NCBI GenBank assembly: GCA_027919835.1
Contig: JANVFP010000022.1
Coordinates: 930,001 to 994,000, forward strand
DNA from: Lentinula raphanica
Lineage: Eukaryota > Basidiomycota > Agaricomycetes > Agaricales > Omphalotaceae
DNA: 64,000 nt
Direction: 5' to 3'
A program made the position numbers and the translations under genes. Numbering within the stretch: position 1 is the stretch's first letter; each line of letters opens with the position of its first letter. Positions 10,419 to 20,116 of this stretch are shown in pieces. The notes beneath the pieces were generated by a model. It was not told where the DNA came from. It did no database searches and saw nothing but the letters and a program-made list of their open reading frames with translations.

Positions 10419-11732
10419 TCGACATGAAGGCGGATTCCAAGGGTAGGGAGCCTTTCTGCAGGCCTCTGCAAACAACAGATCATCTCCCAGCAATTATAGT
10501 GCACTATTCATCACAACAGGTATGTACATGAAGGTCTTCACCTTCATCATACCTAATGTGTACATGAATACACTTAATTGCTGGCTACCCTCAAGAGCTC
10601 TTGCCACTATACTGTGCACGCATACAGAGCTCTATTGCCCCTACAAGTTGTCCACTATGACCTAGTGATGATACCCAGTCTGTGTGGAGTTATGCACACT
10701 TTTTCACCAAAGTGCTCAGAATCTTCTGATAGAGCTTTTGATTTACATTTCGCTCTACACCATGCAGTTCTGCATGGATCCCTTAGGTGTCTTAAGTGAA
10801 AATGTGCGGCTCCATGTTCTCTTCGGGATGAGAACAAATTTGAAGGCATTTGGTTCACTGGTTCTCCCGCAATCGTCATTTCGAGTTGCACACTCAAAAC
10901 ACAAAAAGCGGACTTGAGTGTTGTTTCACTCCCAGAGTCTCTAGATCACTCTGGACCATGCCTAGACACATCACATGGGTCTCTGGATATATTTCGGACA
11001 TTTCCAGCGCTTATGGGGCGCTTGGATCATCAGCTGATAGCTGCACATGGTCCCATCTTCACATGCATCAGGCATATCATGATGGGTTTGATCTGGTCCT
11101 GATGGTGGCTGTTACAGGTGCCAGAGGTCTGAGCAGAGGCCTGTAAAAGCGAGTTTGCCCATCAGTTTTGATCTCCCATTCTTCCTTTCCTTCCCCCACC
11201 ATCTCTGACCTGGGTGAGGCTGCCTGCATGTCCCCTTGCTCTATTTGAGCCCTGATTTCACCATCCAGCACATTCCTCCATCTGTACAGACTACAGGCCT
11301 TCCAGAGGTGTCTCAGATACAGGAATCTGGTATGAAATTTCGCATTTTTCACCATCAAGACACTGAACAGATACCAAAGCACATCCAGACAGATCTAAGG
11401 TGATCAGACACTGTGGAAGTTGATTCCTTTGTTAGATCTTGGGTTTTTGGTGTCTCAGTGCGCTCTGATCATGTCTGATAAGCCTCTACATTGTACTAAC
11501 TCTTATCTACATAGATCTAACCTTGATCTGACTGTTTTTCCTTCACCCTCCCTCCTCTCCCTCATATCATGTATGTTCTCATTGTTTGTATATATGTAGT
11601 GGTATGTAGCTACAACCTTACCTATCCTGTACCATTATGTAGCCCTCCATGATCCGCTCTGAATGTTATGGGCTTTGGCCCAGTGTTGGCTAACTCTTAC
11701 TTCCTGTCCCACCTGAGTGCAAAAGGCAGAGG
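10419..11732 (+). repeat. A2-B2 terminal unit of P1
   Basis: A2 runs from TCGACATG at 10419 to about 11550, followed by an AT-rich stretch with TGTATATATGTAG and then B2 ending GGCAGAGG at 11732. The next bases belong to another minus-strand copy (M5), so 11732 is the true 3' end of P1. No protein-coding gene is supported in this unit. Confidence 0.8.
10518..10554 (+). other. Conserved hairpin in the A repeat
   Basis: AGGTATG and CATACCT flank the 8-bp stem ATGAAGGT/ACCTTCAT with loop CTTC, giving a 15-bp stem with a 3-nt bulge about 100 nt from the element end. The same stem appears in every A repeat in the window, including the old copy near 43287, where only the loop and one distal base differ. 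The left side also resembles a strong intron donor (GGTATGTA). It may be a structural RNA or DNA signal; its function is unknown. Confidence 0.55.
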
Positions 11733-12441
11733 CCTCTGGCACCTGTAACAGCCACCATCAGGACCAGATCAACCCCATCATGATATGCCTGATGCATGTG
11801 AAGATGGCACCATGTGCAGCTATCAGCTGATGATCCAAGCGCCCCATAAGCGCTGGAAATGTCCGAAATATCTCCAGAGATCCATGTGATGTGTCTAGGC
11901 ATGGTCCAGAGTGATCTAGAGACTCTGGGAGTGAAATAACACTCAAGTCCGCTTTTTATGTTTTGAGTGTGCAACTCAAAATGACGATTGCGGGAGAACC
12001 AGTGAACCAAATGCCTTCAAATTTGTTCTCATCCCGAAGAAGACATGGAGCCGCACATTTTCAAATAGGACACCTAAGGGATCCATCCAGAACTGCGTGG
12101 TGTAGAGCGAAATGTAAATCAAAAGCTCTATTAGAGGATTCTGAGCACTTTGGTGAAAAAGTGTGCATAACTCCACACAGACTGGGTATCATCACTAGGT
12201 CATAGTGGACAACTTGTAGGGGCAATAGAGCTCTGTATGCGTGCACAGTATAGTGGCAAGAGCTCTTGAGGGTAGCCAGCAATTAAGTGTATTCATGTAC
12301 ACATTAGGTATGATGAAGGTGAAGACCTTCATGTACATACCTGTTGTGATGAATAGTGCACTATAATTGCTGGGAGATGATCTGTTGTTTGCAGAGGCCT
12401 GCAGAAAGGCTCCCTACCCTTGGAATCCGCCTTCATGTCGA
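11733..12441 (-). mobile_element. Ngaro copy M5, fragment of an A repeat
   Basis: This minus-strand piece of an A repeat begins mid-repeat at CCTCTGGCACC and ends with the element terminus TCGACATG (read on the minus strand) at 12441. P1 interrupts it on the left, so the rest of M5 should lie left of the window. It sits inside P2 with no target duplication. Confidence 0.75.
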
Positions 12442-13642
12442 GGTCTTCACCTTCATCATACCTAATGTGTACATGAATACACTTAATTGTTGGCTACCCT
12501 CAAGAGCTCTTGCCACTGTACTGTGCACGCATACAGAGCTCTATTGCCCCTACAAGTTGTCCACTATGACCTAGTGATGATACCCAGTCTGTGTGGAGTT
12601 ATGCACACTTTTTCACCAAAGTGCTCAGAACCTTCTGATAGAGCTTTTGATTTACATTTCGCGCTACACCATGCAGTTCTGGATGGATCCCTTAGGTGCC
12701 TTAAGTGAAAATGTGCGGCTCCATGTCCTCTTCGGGATGAGAACAACTTTGAACGCATTTGGCTCACTCGTTCCCCCGCAATTGTCATTTCGAGTTGCAC
12801 ACTCAAAACACAAAAAGCGGACTTGAGTGTTATTTCACTCCCAGAGCCTCTAGATCCCGCTGGACCATGCCTAGACACATCACATGGGTCTCTGGATAGA
12901 TTTCGGACATTTCCAGCGCTTATGGGGCGCTTGGATCATCAGCTGATAGCTGCACATGGTCCCATCTTCACATGCATCAGGCATATCATGATGGGGTTGA
13001 TCTGGTCCTGATGGTGGCTGTTACAGGTGCCAGAGGTCTGAGCAGAGGCCTGTAAAAGCGAGTTTCATCATCAGTTTTTGATCTCCCATTCTTCCTTTCC
13101 TTCCCCCACCATCTCTGACCTGGGTGAGGCTGCCTGCATGTCCCCTTGCTCTATTTGAGCCCTGATTTCACTCTCCAGCACATTCCTCCATCTGTACAGA
13201 CTACAGGCCTTCCAGAGGTGTCTCAGATACAGGAATCTGGTATGAAATTTCGCATTTTTCATCATCAAGACACTGAACAGACATCAAAGCACATCCAGAC
13301 AGATCTAAGGTGATCAGACACTGCAGAAGTTGATTCCTTTGTTAGATCTTGGGTTTTTGGTGTCTCAGTGCGCTCTGATCATGTCTGATAAGCCTCTACA
13401 TTGTACTGACTCTTATCTACATAGATCTAACCTCGATCTGCCTCTTTTTCCTTCACCCTCCCTCCTCTCCCTCATATCATGTATGTTCCCACTGTTTGTA
13501 TATATGTAGTGGTATGTAGCTACATCCTTACCTATCCTGTACCATTATGTAGCCCTCCATGATCCGCTCTGAATGTTATGGGCTTTGGCCCAGTATTGGC
13601 TAACTCTTACTTCCTGTCCCACCTGAGTGCAAAAGGCAGAGG
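12442..13642 (+). mobile_element. Ngaro copy P2, A-B2 terminal part
   Basis: This plus-strand A repeat lacks its first ~110 bp and is followed by the short unique stretch and B2 ending GGCAGAGG at 13642. M5 breaks it at GGTCTTCACC. It is inserted in the B1 region of M2. No gene is present. Confidence 0.75.
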
Positions 13643-13754
13643 CTATAAGATGTTGTTGAGGGGTGGATGGTGGTGAGAGAATATGTGAATGAGACACGAG
13701 TTAAATGGTTGTATATCAGATTGGATGGTGTTACAATAGTACAGGGATACAGTC

Positions 13755-14762
13755 TCAAGATCTTTGGGCTTGTTTGAGTGAAGCTAGTTGTAGTTCTGCC
13801 CTTACTGTAGGATTGTCTCTGATATATATTTTCCAAGCTGTAGAAGACCAACGTCCTAAAGCCATTATCACAGATTCAGAAAGACCAAGTCTGGCATAAA
13901 AGGTTGCACCACCAGCTCTAAGTGAATGTCCACCAAACTCCCTACCAACATAAGCAAAGAACCTAGATTCAAACCAGGATCTAGTGGGGAGTGTTCCATC
14001 TTCACAGAGGAACAATGCAGGCCTGGCTCCATGCAGTTTGTCTCTGATAGTACAGTATTCCTTTAGTAGAGACACAGGACTGGCCACTGCTTGATGACTT
14101 TGGAGAATATCTGTTCCATGGTAAAAAGGATCACTCTTGTGATAAGGCAAGTGGTAACCAGCTCTGCCATTCTCAAACTTGAGAGAGGCCCGCTTGATCA
14201 CCTTACGCCAGTCACGCAGAGCTTGCTGATTAGGAACAGTAAGTTCACCAATGCGGTGACAGCCATAGAAGCCACAGCTCATGAGAGTTGCAAACAGAAG
14301 ATCATCATAAGAGAGATGACGAGAGTCATAAAAGAGTTGGATATGAGATATTTGAAGAGGAGGCTTCCTCTTGACTGGGTCAGCTCTAACTTTCTTGGAA
14401 CCTCTGATTGTAGCTTGAACCAGAGGATGAGCACGAGACTCATCAAAGTGAGGATAGAGTTGTTTGAGAAAGTGACGAGCACCAGAGAGATATTTGGGTC
14501 CAGAAGCAATGTGTCTGGATGTGTAGGCAATGTATCTGGAGAGTGTGGATGGAGTAGGATCCAGATCAAGTTTGTGTGAGGTGCAGAAGTGGATGTAATC
14601 CCTAGCACCTGTAGTATAGTTCTGTTTAGTAGACTTTTCAATGGCATGGGCTTGAAGGAATAACACCAAGTCATCTAGCTTGTTCAAGTCCATAGGAGGG
14701 TGAGCAGAGCGCCCTTGTCTCTTTCTCTGCTCACCCATGGCCTCTAAAAGGACTCTCTCCAT
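13755..14762 (-). CDS. Tyrosine recombinase (YR) of M2
   Basis: This 335-residue enzyme replaces the DDE integrase of LTR elements and would integrate a circular DNA copy. An N-terminal SAM-like core-binding region (about 25-115: LDDLVLFLQAHAIEKSTKQN) is followed by the catalytic domain with R170 (CHRIGEL), H279 and R282 (HSLRAGG), and Y313 (KIYIRDNP). The GRWSS motif before the Tyr is typical of the fold. Length fits DIRS/Ngaro recombinases. The ATG overlaps the RT stop by 19 nt in another frame, an arrangement also seen in P1 and M3. The family assignment is firm; activity is inferred. Confidence 0.95.
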   Translation of the reverse strand: MERVLLEAMGEQRKRQGRSAHPPMDLNKLDDLVLFLQAHAIEKSTKQNYTTGARDYIHFCTSHKLDLDPTPSTLSRYIAYTSRHIASGPKYLSGARHFLKQLYPHFDESRAHPLVQATIRGSKKVRADPVKRKPPLQISHIQLFYDSRHLSYDDLLFATLMSCGFYGCHRIGELTVPNQQALRDWRKVIKRASLKFENGRAGYHLPYHKSDPFYHGTDILQSHQAVASPVSLLKEYCTIRDKLHGARPALFLCEDGTLPTRSWFESRFFAYVGREFGGHSLRAGGATFYARLGLSESVIMALGRWSSTAWKIYIRDNPTVRAELQLASLKQAQRS

Positions 14763-16471
14763 CGCGCCGGCAGTAGCTCTCTTGGAGGCTCAAAAGTGCG
14801 GACGCGGTAGGAGGGGAACTGGAGCTTGAAGTCATCCAGTAGAAGTCTAGATAGAAGGTCTGCCTTGATGTTATCCTTGCCAGGAATGTGACGAACTCTG
14901 ATATCAATACCAGTCTTGAGAACTATACCAGCAATAGCCAGCAGGATGGAGTTGTGTGATGATTCTTTGACTGCAAGAGAGCTGAGAACTTGTACAGAAT
15001 CCAGACTGTCTGAAAAGAAGAGAGCTCTCTTGGGTGGACTAGGTTTTGAAACAATATGATGAAGTCCTGATAGAATAGCCATTAGCTCCCTAAAGAAGAT
15101 GTCTACAATTGGGCTGCCAGGAGTAGGATGCACTTGATAGCCAAACCCATTACTGGCATAGACAAAGGAGAGGCCAATATTGCTTGCATCAGTCCAACAC
15201 ACAAAATCTGCTTCACTGTCACTCCATGCTTGGGCATCTACAAATCGTATCCCAATGGCAGACTTGAGCATCTCAGAGAACCAAGTCAGGTCTCTATGCA
15301 CTTCACCATTGATAGGGATGTGACGAAATTGGAGTGTCTTCCCACTCATTTTGCGATACATTTCAGTGAGAGCAGGCCTAGCCCAGGGAAGAACATTGAG
15401 TGACCAGTTTAGAGAACCTGTCAGATGCTGCCAGTCTCTGAGTGCAGCTTTACGGTTTGGGGAGGAGAGGAATGTGTGGATGGCTTCAACAAGTCCATCA
15501 ATGGACTCTTGAGTCAAAGAAATGGAACCCTTCATGATGTCTGTCAAGAAGCCAATGATTAAGAGCCAGACTCCCCAATCTTGCTTTCTGTCTTCATAGG
15601 GGCAGTCAATCATGTCCCAAAAGACTAGAAGCTGTACTTGTCTCTTGGGATACTTCTTGCCATGAAAGGTGATTAGATTCCTCTTGAAGTCCCAGCCAAA
15701 GAAATCATCCATGTAGACATGTAGATTAGGGATTCCTAGCTTTTCAGTCCCAAACCAGCATAGTAGTGCAGATACAGAGCACCAACAGCGAGGAGATGTT
15801 CTGGTTCCAAAGACTAATCTCCTGACAATATGAAATCTTCCTTCAACAGATACAACTTGACACAGTTGCCAAAGAGGATGAGCAGGGAGATTGAGGAAAG
15901 CTTTAGCTACATCACTCTTGAATAGTACAAGCTCCTCATTAGGGTGCTCCTTGATAACATCATTGAGCACCTGGCCAAAAGTGTGCATGTCATCATATTT
16001 GACTTTGGCTTCATCCCTAGGAATACCATCATTAAGACCTGATGCAGTTTGGTCCATGACAACTCTGGCTTTCCCCTTCTGCCAGACTACAAACATAGGG
16101 GAAACTTTCATGCCAGGTAAGAGTACAAAGTCTTCTGGTAGTGCTTCTGACCACCTCCCAGCAGCTACTTCCTGATCTCTGTGAGCTTTGAGTGCAGCAA
16201 TGTCCACTTCCTCAGTGACATAGTTCTCTACTTTCTGCTTGCATTCCTCTTCCCATTCTGCTTCATAGAAAGGCCAGAATCCTTCTCTCAGAGAGCGGAT
16301 TACAGAAGCAACAAAGGGCTGATTGGGATGAGTGGATAAGAGGAGTTCCAAGCGATCCACATTGAAGGGAGTTTCAACTTTGATATAACTAGACATAGAG
16401 TGCAAAGTGGCAAGAATTTGAAGATTGTTCAAAAGATGTTCAGGAGGTGAAGGTAGAGGAGGTGCAGTCAT
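14744..16471 (-). CDS. Reverse transcriptase/RNase H of M2
   Basis: This enzyme copies the element RNA into DNA and removes the RNA strand. I start at the ATG at 16471 (MTAPPLPSP, 575 residues), since gag ends at 16602; the same frame is open to 18325 but there it runs antiphase to gag. The RT palm has FKSDVAKAFLNLP and YMDD at about 253-256. RNase H has D428 (WTDASNIG), E462 (FRELMAIL), D488 (FSDSLDS) and D538 (KADLLSRL). No DNA methyltransferase domain follows, unlike classic DIRS1, which points to Ngaro. It lies in the +1 frame relative to gag, so it needs frameshifting, reinitiation or a separate transcript. Confidence 0.93.
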   Translation of the reverse strand: MTAPPLPSPPEHLLNNLQILATLHSMSSYIKVETPFNVDRLELLLSTHPNQPFVASVIRSLREGFWPFYEAEWEEECKQKVENYVTEEVDIAALKAHRDQEVAAGRWSEALPEDFVLLPGMKVSPMFVVWQKGKARVVMDQTASGLNDGIPRDEAKVKYDDMHTFGQVLNDVIKEHPNEELVLFKSDVAKAFLNLPAHPLWQLCQVVSVEGRFHIVRRLVFGTRTSPRCWCSVSALLCWFGTEKLGIPNLHVYMDDFFGWDFKRNLITFHGKKYPKRQVQLLVFWDMIDCPYEDRKQDWGVWLLIIGFLTDIMKGSISLTQESIDGLVEAIHTFLSSPNRKAALRDWQHLTGSLNWSLNVLPWARPALTEMYRKMSGKTLQFRHIPINGEVHRDLTWFSEMLKSAIGIRFVDAQAWSDSEADFVCWTDASNIGLSFVYASNGFGYQVHPTPGSPIVDIFFRELMAILSGLHHIVSKPSPPKRALFFSDSLDSVQVLSSLAVKESSHNSILLAIAGIVLKTGIDIRVRHIPGKDNIKADLLSRLLLDDFKLQFPSYRVRTFEPPRELLPARWRESF

Positions 16472-16601
16472 TGTAGATGTGATACTGGGAGGAATAATAT
16501 TACAAGATGAACTAGAAGAAGACCATAGATAACCACGTCTAAAACGTGGATTTGAAGCAGATTGGGCAGAGTCCAGAGTATGCTTTGTACCAGCCAGTGA
16601 T

Positions 16602-18359
16602 TTAGGCCCTTGAAGAGCGCTTTCTACTCTCTCTGCGACGCTTTTGGAGCTGGTCATAGCAGGACTGGTTGTCAATGGCTCTGTGCTGTTCCCCACACTC
16701 ACTGCAGTAGCCATGCTTCCTGTTATTAGGACAGGGCTCTGAACACCTCTTCTCATTCCAGAGGATACAAGGTGTGTCACGACGCTTTGAACTGGGAGAG
16801 GAAGAAGATTGGCCACCACCAGAAGGCCTCTTTCTAGCAGATAACAACTCTTTGAGCAGAAGAGTGTGGAAGCTCTCTGGATTGCCCAGATCAAATGGAG
16901 TGTTGGCAGCCTTCTGCCTAGCTTCTTTATCAACCCTGATAGCAATAGATGGATCATAAGGGGAAGATCTAAAGTACTCCATGATTTGAGATTTGTATGT
17001 CTCCAGCTCAATTTTTCGATGTGGATAAACTTTGAGCAATGGAGCAGTCCAAGCATCAAAAACTCGGAGCCACTGGGACTCAGAAGTGACAGGAACAGAC
17101 TTGAGTACTTGATCCTTACGAACCAGCTTGTACTCTGACCCAAAGTCTCTGCTATCATCATAAGTAGATGAGGAGAAGCTGACCAGTGCAGCATAGACTT
17201 TATCAAAGTCAACAAAGCGGTCCTTGACAATGAGGCGAAGCAGAGAGACAGGGAGAGGGTCAGAGAAAGGCTGAGCAGCCAAGAGTGATACAACAGGGTC
17301 CAAATTGCTCTCAACAGCAAAGAGATTCTTGAGCTCCCAAGTTTTCTGCACATGAGCAGGAAGAGATGTAGGCCCTGACAAATGGGCCAAGTGAGGAGCA
17401 GCTTCAAGAAGTGCAGCAGGAAGCATTGAAGCAGTAGCAGTAGGTTGTGAAGGAGAGGCAAGAAGCCTAGCCAAGGCATCTCTCCCAGCCTGTAGAATAG
17501 GCTCTGAATCTTGAGCAGAAGTGCCAGAGTCAAGCTGAGCTTGCTCATCATCCAGTGCCTGAAGCTGAGCTTGCATACTAGCCCAAGCAGCCTCATTGAC
17601 AGCATTCTCATGAGAGACAGCATTCTGATCTGTTGAAACAGCAGCCTCCTTCCCTTTGAGTTTGTCTCTCTTAAACTGATTAGACTCTCTCTGAATATCC
17701 ATGATCTGAGACACATAGTCTTGGGATACAACAGGATCATTGGATGATATATCTCTAATAGCCCTAAAGGCTTCCATAGCATTGATCTCCTCATTTCTGA
17801 ACTGTTCAACAACTTCCTGCAAAGTCCTGGCTTGTTCACTGACTGCCTGAAACTCCAGAGCTTGCTCAGGGTCATCAGAGAGCCTGGCAGCAAGGGAGGG
17901 AGGAGGTGACAAGTGGGGAGCAGCAGAGGAAGATGGAACATCAGAGGGATGAGGAGACACAGACCTGAAGTGAACATGAGCTCTACCCTGTTTAGAGGAG
18001 CTAGAAGCGCCCATGGAGCGCCCAGGAAGCGAGCTAGAGGTGATCTGAGAGTGAGAGGATATGTTAGAGGACTTTTGAGAGGAAGGGAGTAACTTTGATC
18101 TGGCCTGATCTGGCCTGATCTGATCAGATAAGGGATTGAGGCGAGTTTGTGCAGGATTGAGGGGTCTAGAGGCCTCAGAAGCACTCTGATCTGCTCTGAT
18201 CTTGGTGGATGAGGATTTTGGGAGAGTCTGAGCAAGGTCAAGGTGTCTGAAGGGCTTAGATGAGGCCTGATCAGCATGGATCTGGCTAGATTTGGACATG
18301 GAGGGTGTAGAGGCATGGATAGCAAGAGGATCTGGTGATTCAGAGCGATGGGGAGCCAT
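16602..18359 (-). CDS. Gag-like protein of M2
   Basis: This 585-residue protein is probably the structural/nucleic-acid-binding protein of the retrotransposon particle. Residues 1-170 are Ser/Pro-rich and likely disordered (SSSSKQGRAHVHF, PSSSAAPHLSPPP). Residues 165-330 are Glu/Gln/Ala-rich and could form coiled coil. A conserved globular part follows (about 340-500, TWELKNLF, FDAWTAPLLKVYP). Near the C-terminus is a Cys/His cluster: C531, C539, C543, H549, C552, C555, H559, C567, then a basic tail. The cluster resembles zinc knuckles of other fungal YR retroelements. The start is the first ATG after the A1 leader and is the same in M1, M3 and the duplicate. Confidence 0.88.
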   Translation of the reverse strand: MAPHRSESPDPLAIHASTPSMSKSSQIHADQASSKPFRHLDLAQTLPKSSSTKIRADQSASEASRPLNPAQTRLNPLSDQIRPDQARSKLLPSSQKSSNISSHSQITSSSLPGRSMGASSSSKQGRAHVHFRSVSPHPSDVPSSSAAPHLSPPPSLAARLSDDPEQALEFQAVSEQARTLQEVVEQFRNEEINAMEAFRAIRDISSNDPVVSQDYVSQIMDIQRESNQFKRDKLKGKEAAVSTDQNAVSHENAVNEAAWASMQAQLQALDDEQAQLDSGTSAQDSEPILQAGRDALARLLASPSQPTATASMLPAALLEAAPHLAHLSGPTSLPAHVQKTWELKNLFAVESNLDPVVSLLAAQPFSDPLPVSLLRLIVKDRFVDFDKVYAALVSFSSSTYDDSRDFGSEYKLVRKDQVLKSVPVTSESQWLRVFDAWTAPLLKVYPHRKIELETYKSQIMEYFRSSPYDPSIAIRVDKEARQKAANTPFDLGNPESFHTLLLKELLSARKRPSGGGQSSSSPSSKRRDTPCILWNEKRCSEPCPNNRKHGYCSECGEQHRAIDNQSCYDQLQKRRRESRKRSSRA

Positions 18360-18401
18360 ACAGAGTGTTGAGATGAAGATGGTGCTCAGGGAGAGCAGGA
18401 G

Positions 18402-19531
18402 GATGAAGGAAAAAGAGGCAGATCAAGGTTAGATCTATGTAGATAAGAGTTAGTACAATGTAGAGGCTTATCAGACATGATCAGAGCGCACTGAGACACC
18501 AAAAACCCAAGATCTAACAAAGGAATCAACTTCTGCAGTGTCTGATCACCTTAGATCTGTCTGGATGTGCTTTGGTATCTGTTCAGTGTCTTGATGGTGA
18601 AAAATGCGAAATTTCATACCAGATTCCTGTATCTGAGACACCTCTGGAAGGCCTGTAGTCTGTACAGATGGAGGAATGTGCTGGATGGTGAAATCAGGGC
18701 TCAAATAGAGCAAGGGGACATGCAGGCAGCCTCACCCAGGTCAGAGATGGTGGGGGAAGGAAAGGAAGAATGGGAGATCAAAAACTGATGATGAAACTCG
18801 CTTTTACAGGCCTCTGCTCAGACCTCTGGCACCTGTAACAGCCACCATCAGGACCAGATCAACCCCATCATGATATGCCTGATGCATGTGAAGATGGGAC
18901 CATGTGCAGCTATCAGCTGATGATCCAAGCGCCCCATAAGCGCTGGAAATGTCCGAAATATATCCAGAGACCCATGTGATGTGTCTAGGCATGGTCCAGA
19001 GTGATCTAGAGACTCTGGGAGTGAAATAACACTCAAGTCCGCTTTTTGTGTTTTGAGTGTGCAACTCGAAATGATGATTGCGGGAGAACCAGTGAACCAA
19101 ATGCCTTCAAATTTGTTCTCATCCCGAAGAGGACATGGAGCCGCACATTTTCACTTAAGGCACCTAAGGGATCCATCCAGAACTGCATGGTGTAGCGCGA
19201 AATGTAAATCAAAAGCTCTATCAGAAGGTTCTGAGCACTTTGGTGAAAAAGTGTGCATAACTCCACACAGACTGGGTATCATCACTAGGTCATAGTGGAC
19301 AACTTGTAGGGGCAATAGAGCTCTGTATGCGTGCACAGTATAGTGGCAAGAGCACTTGAGGGTGGCCAGCAATTACGTGTATTCATGTACACATTAGGTA
19401 TGATGAAGGTGAAGACCTTCATGTACATACCTGGTGTGATGAATAGTGCACTATAAATGCTGGGAGATGATCTGTTGTTTGCAGAGGCCTGCAGAAAGGC
19501 TCCCTACCCTTGGAATCCGCCTTCATGTCGA
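18402..19531 (-). repeat. Split direct repeat A1 / 5' leader of M2
   Basis: This ~1.13-kb leader matches the A2 repeats of other copies. It ends with the terminal TCGACATG at 19531. No gene is supported. It lies wholly inside the 5.9-kb duplicated unit and recurs at 24337-25466. Confidence 0.8.
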
Positions 19532-20027
19532 TCACAGAGGAACAATGCAGGCCTGGCTCCATGTAGTTTGTCCCTGATAGTACAGTATTCCCTGAGGAGA
19601 GACACTGGACTAGCCACTGCTTGATGACTTTGGAGAATATCTGTTCCATGGTAAAAAGGATCACTCTTGTGATAAGGCAAGTGGTAACCAGCTCTGCCAT
19701 TCTCAAACTTGAGAGAGGCCCGCTTGATCACCTTACGCCAGTCACGCAGATCATGCTGATTAGGAACAGTGAGTTCACCAATGCAATGACAGCCATAGAA
19801 GCCACAGCTCATGAGAGTTGCAAAGAGAAGATCATCATAGGAGAGATGACGAGAGTCATAGAAGAGTTGGATATGAGATATTTGAAGAGGAGGCTTCCTC
19901 TTGACTGGATCAGCTCTAACTTTCTTGGAGCCTCTGATTGTAGCTTGAACCAGAGGATGAGCACGAGATTCATCAAAGTGAGGGTAGATTTGTTTAAGAA
20001 AGTGACGAGCACCAGAGAGATATTTGG
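19532..20027 (-). pseudogene. Tyrosine recombinase fragment of Ngaro copy M4
   Basis: This is an internal piece of a minus-strand YR, from the codons for KYLSGARHF (20027) to LFLCED-equivalent (19532). It holds the first catalytic Arg region (here CHCIGEL, so the catalytic Arg is replaced by Cys) and lacks the HxxR and Tyr part. Both ends are cut by other Ngaro insertions: M2 on the left and M6 on the right. It is dead as read. Confidence 0.8.
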
Positions 20028-20116
20028 CCTCTGCCTTTTGCACTCAGGAATCAGAGCTCAAATAGAGCAAGGGGACATGCTGGCAGCCTCACCCAGGTCA
20101 GAGATGGTGGGGGAAG
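20028..20116 (-). mobile_element. Ngaro copy M6, internally deleted end fragment
   Basis: It starts with the element terminus (GGCAGAGG read on the minus strand), keeps only 21 bp of B2, then jumps to an A-repeat internal segment (AATCAGAGCTC onward) and is cut after GGGGGAAG by M7. It is an 89-bp remnant marking one more insertion into the M4 YR. Confidence 0.65.

Larger units (their letters stand above)
13643..19531 (-). mobile_element. Ngaro-like retrotransposon copy M2, coding region intact
   Basis: M2 runs on the minus strand from its 5' end at 19531 (TCGACATG) through A1, gag, RT/RNase H and YR to a 3' flank cut by P2 at 13642/13643. Its A2 and B2 should lie left of the window. It is the only copy here with all three ORFs open and all catalytic residues visible. 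It is inserted in the YR of an older copy (M4), whose sequence starts at 19532 with TCACAGAGG. The part right of 18229 was later copied by the tandem duplication. Confidence 0.9.

Noticed and set aside
10578..11146. Several 60-100-residue ORFs on both strands of A repeats
   Set aside because: They overlap in many frames, change with single-base indels between copies and show no protein features.
10419..11732. A-B unit as a conventional LTR
   Set aside because: It lacks TG...CA ends and a target duplication, sits only at the 3' side as B1-A2-B2, and the element encodes a tyrosine recombinase rather than a DDE integrase.
14091..14579. 163-residue ORF on the plus strand opposite the M2 recombinase
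   Set aside because: It is the antisense shadow of the YR gene; the same shadow appears opposite every YR copy.
16471..18325. Leu-rich frame antiphase to gag as a separate protein
   Set aside because: Seems to change faster than gag between M2 and M3 and has no recognisable domain; treated as a by-product and mentioned only as a finding.
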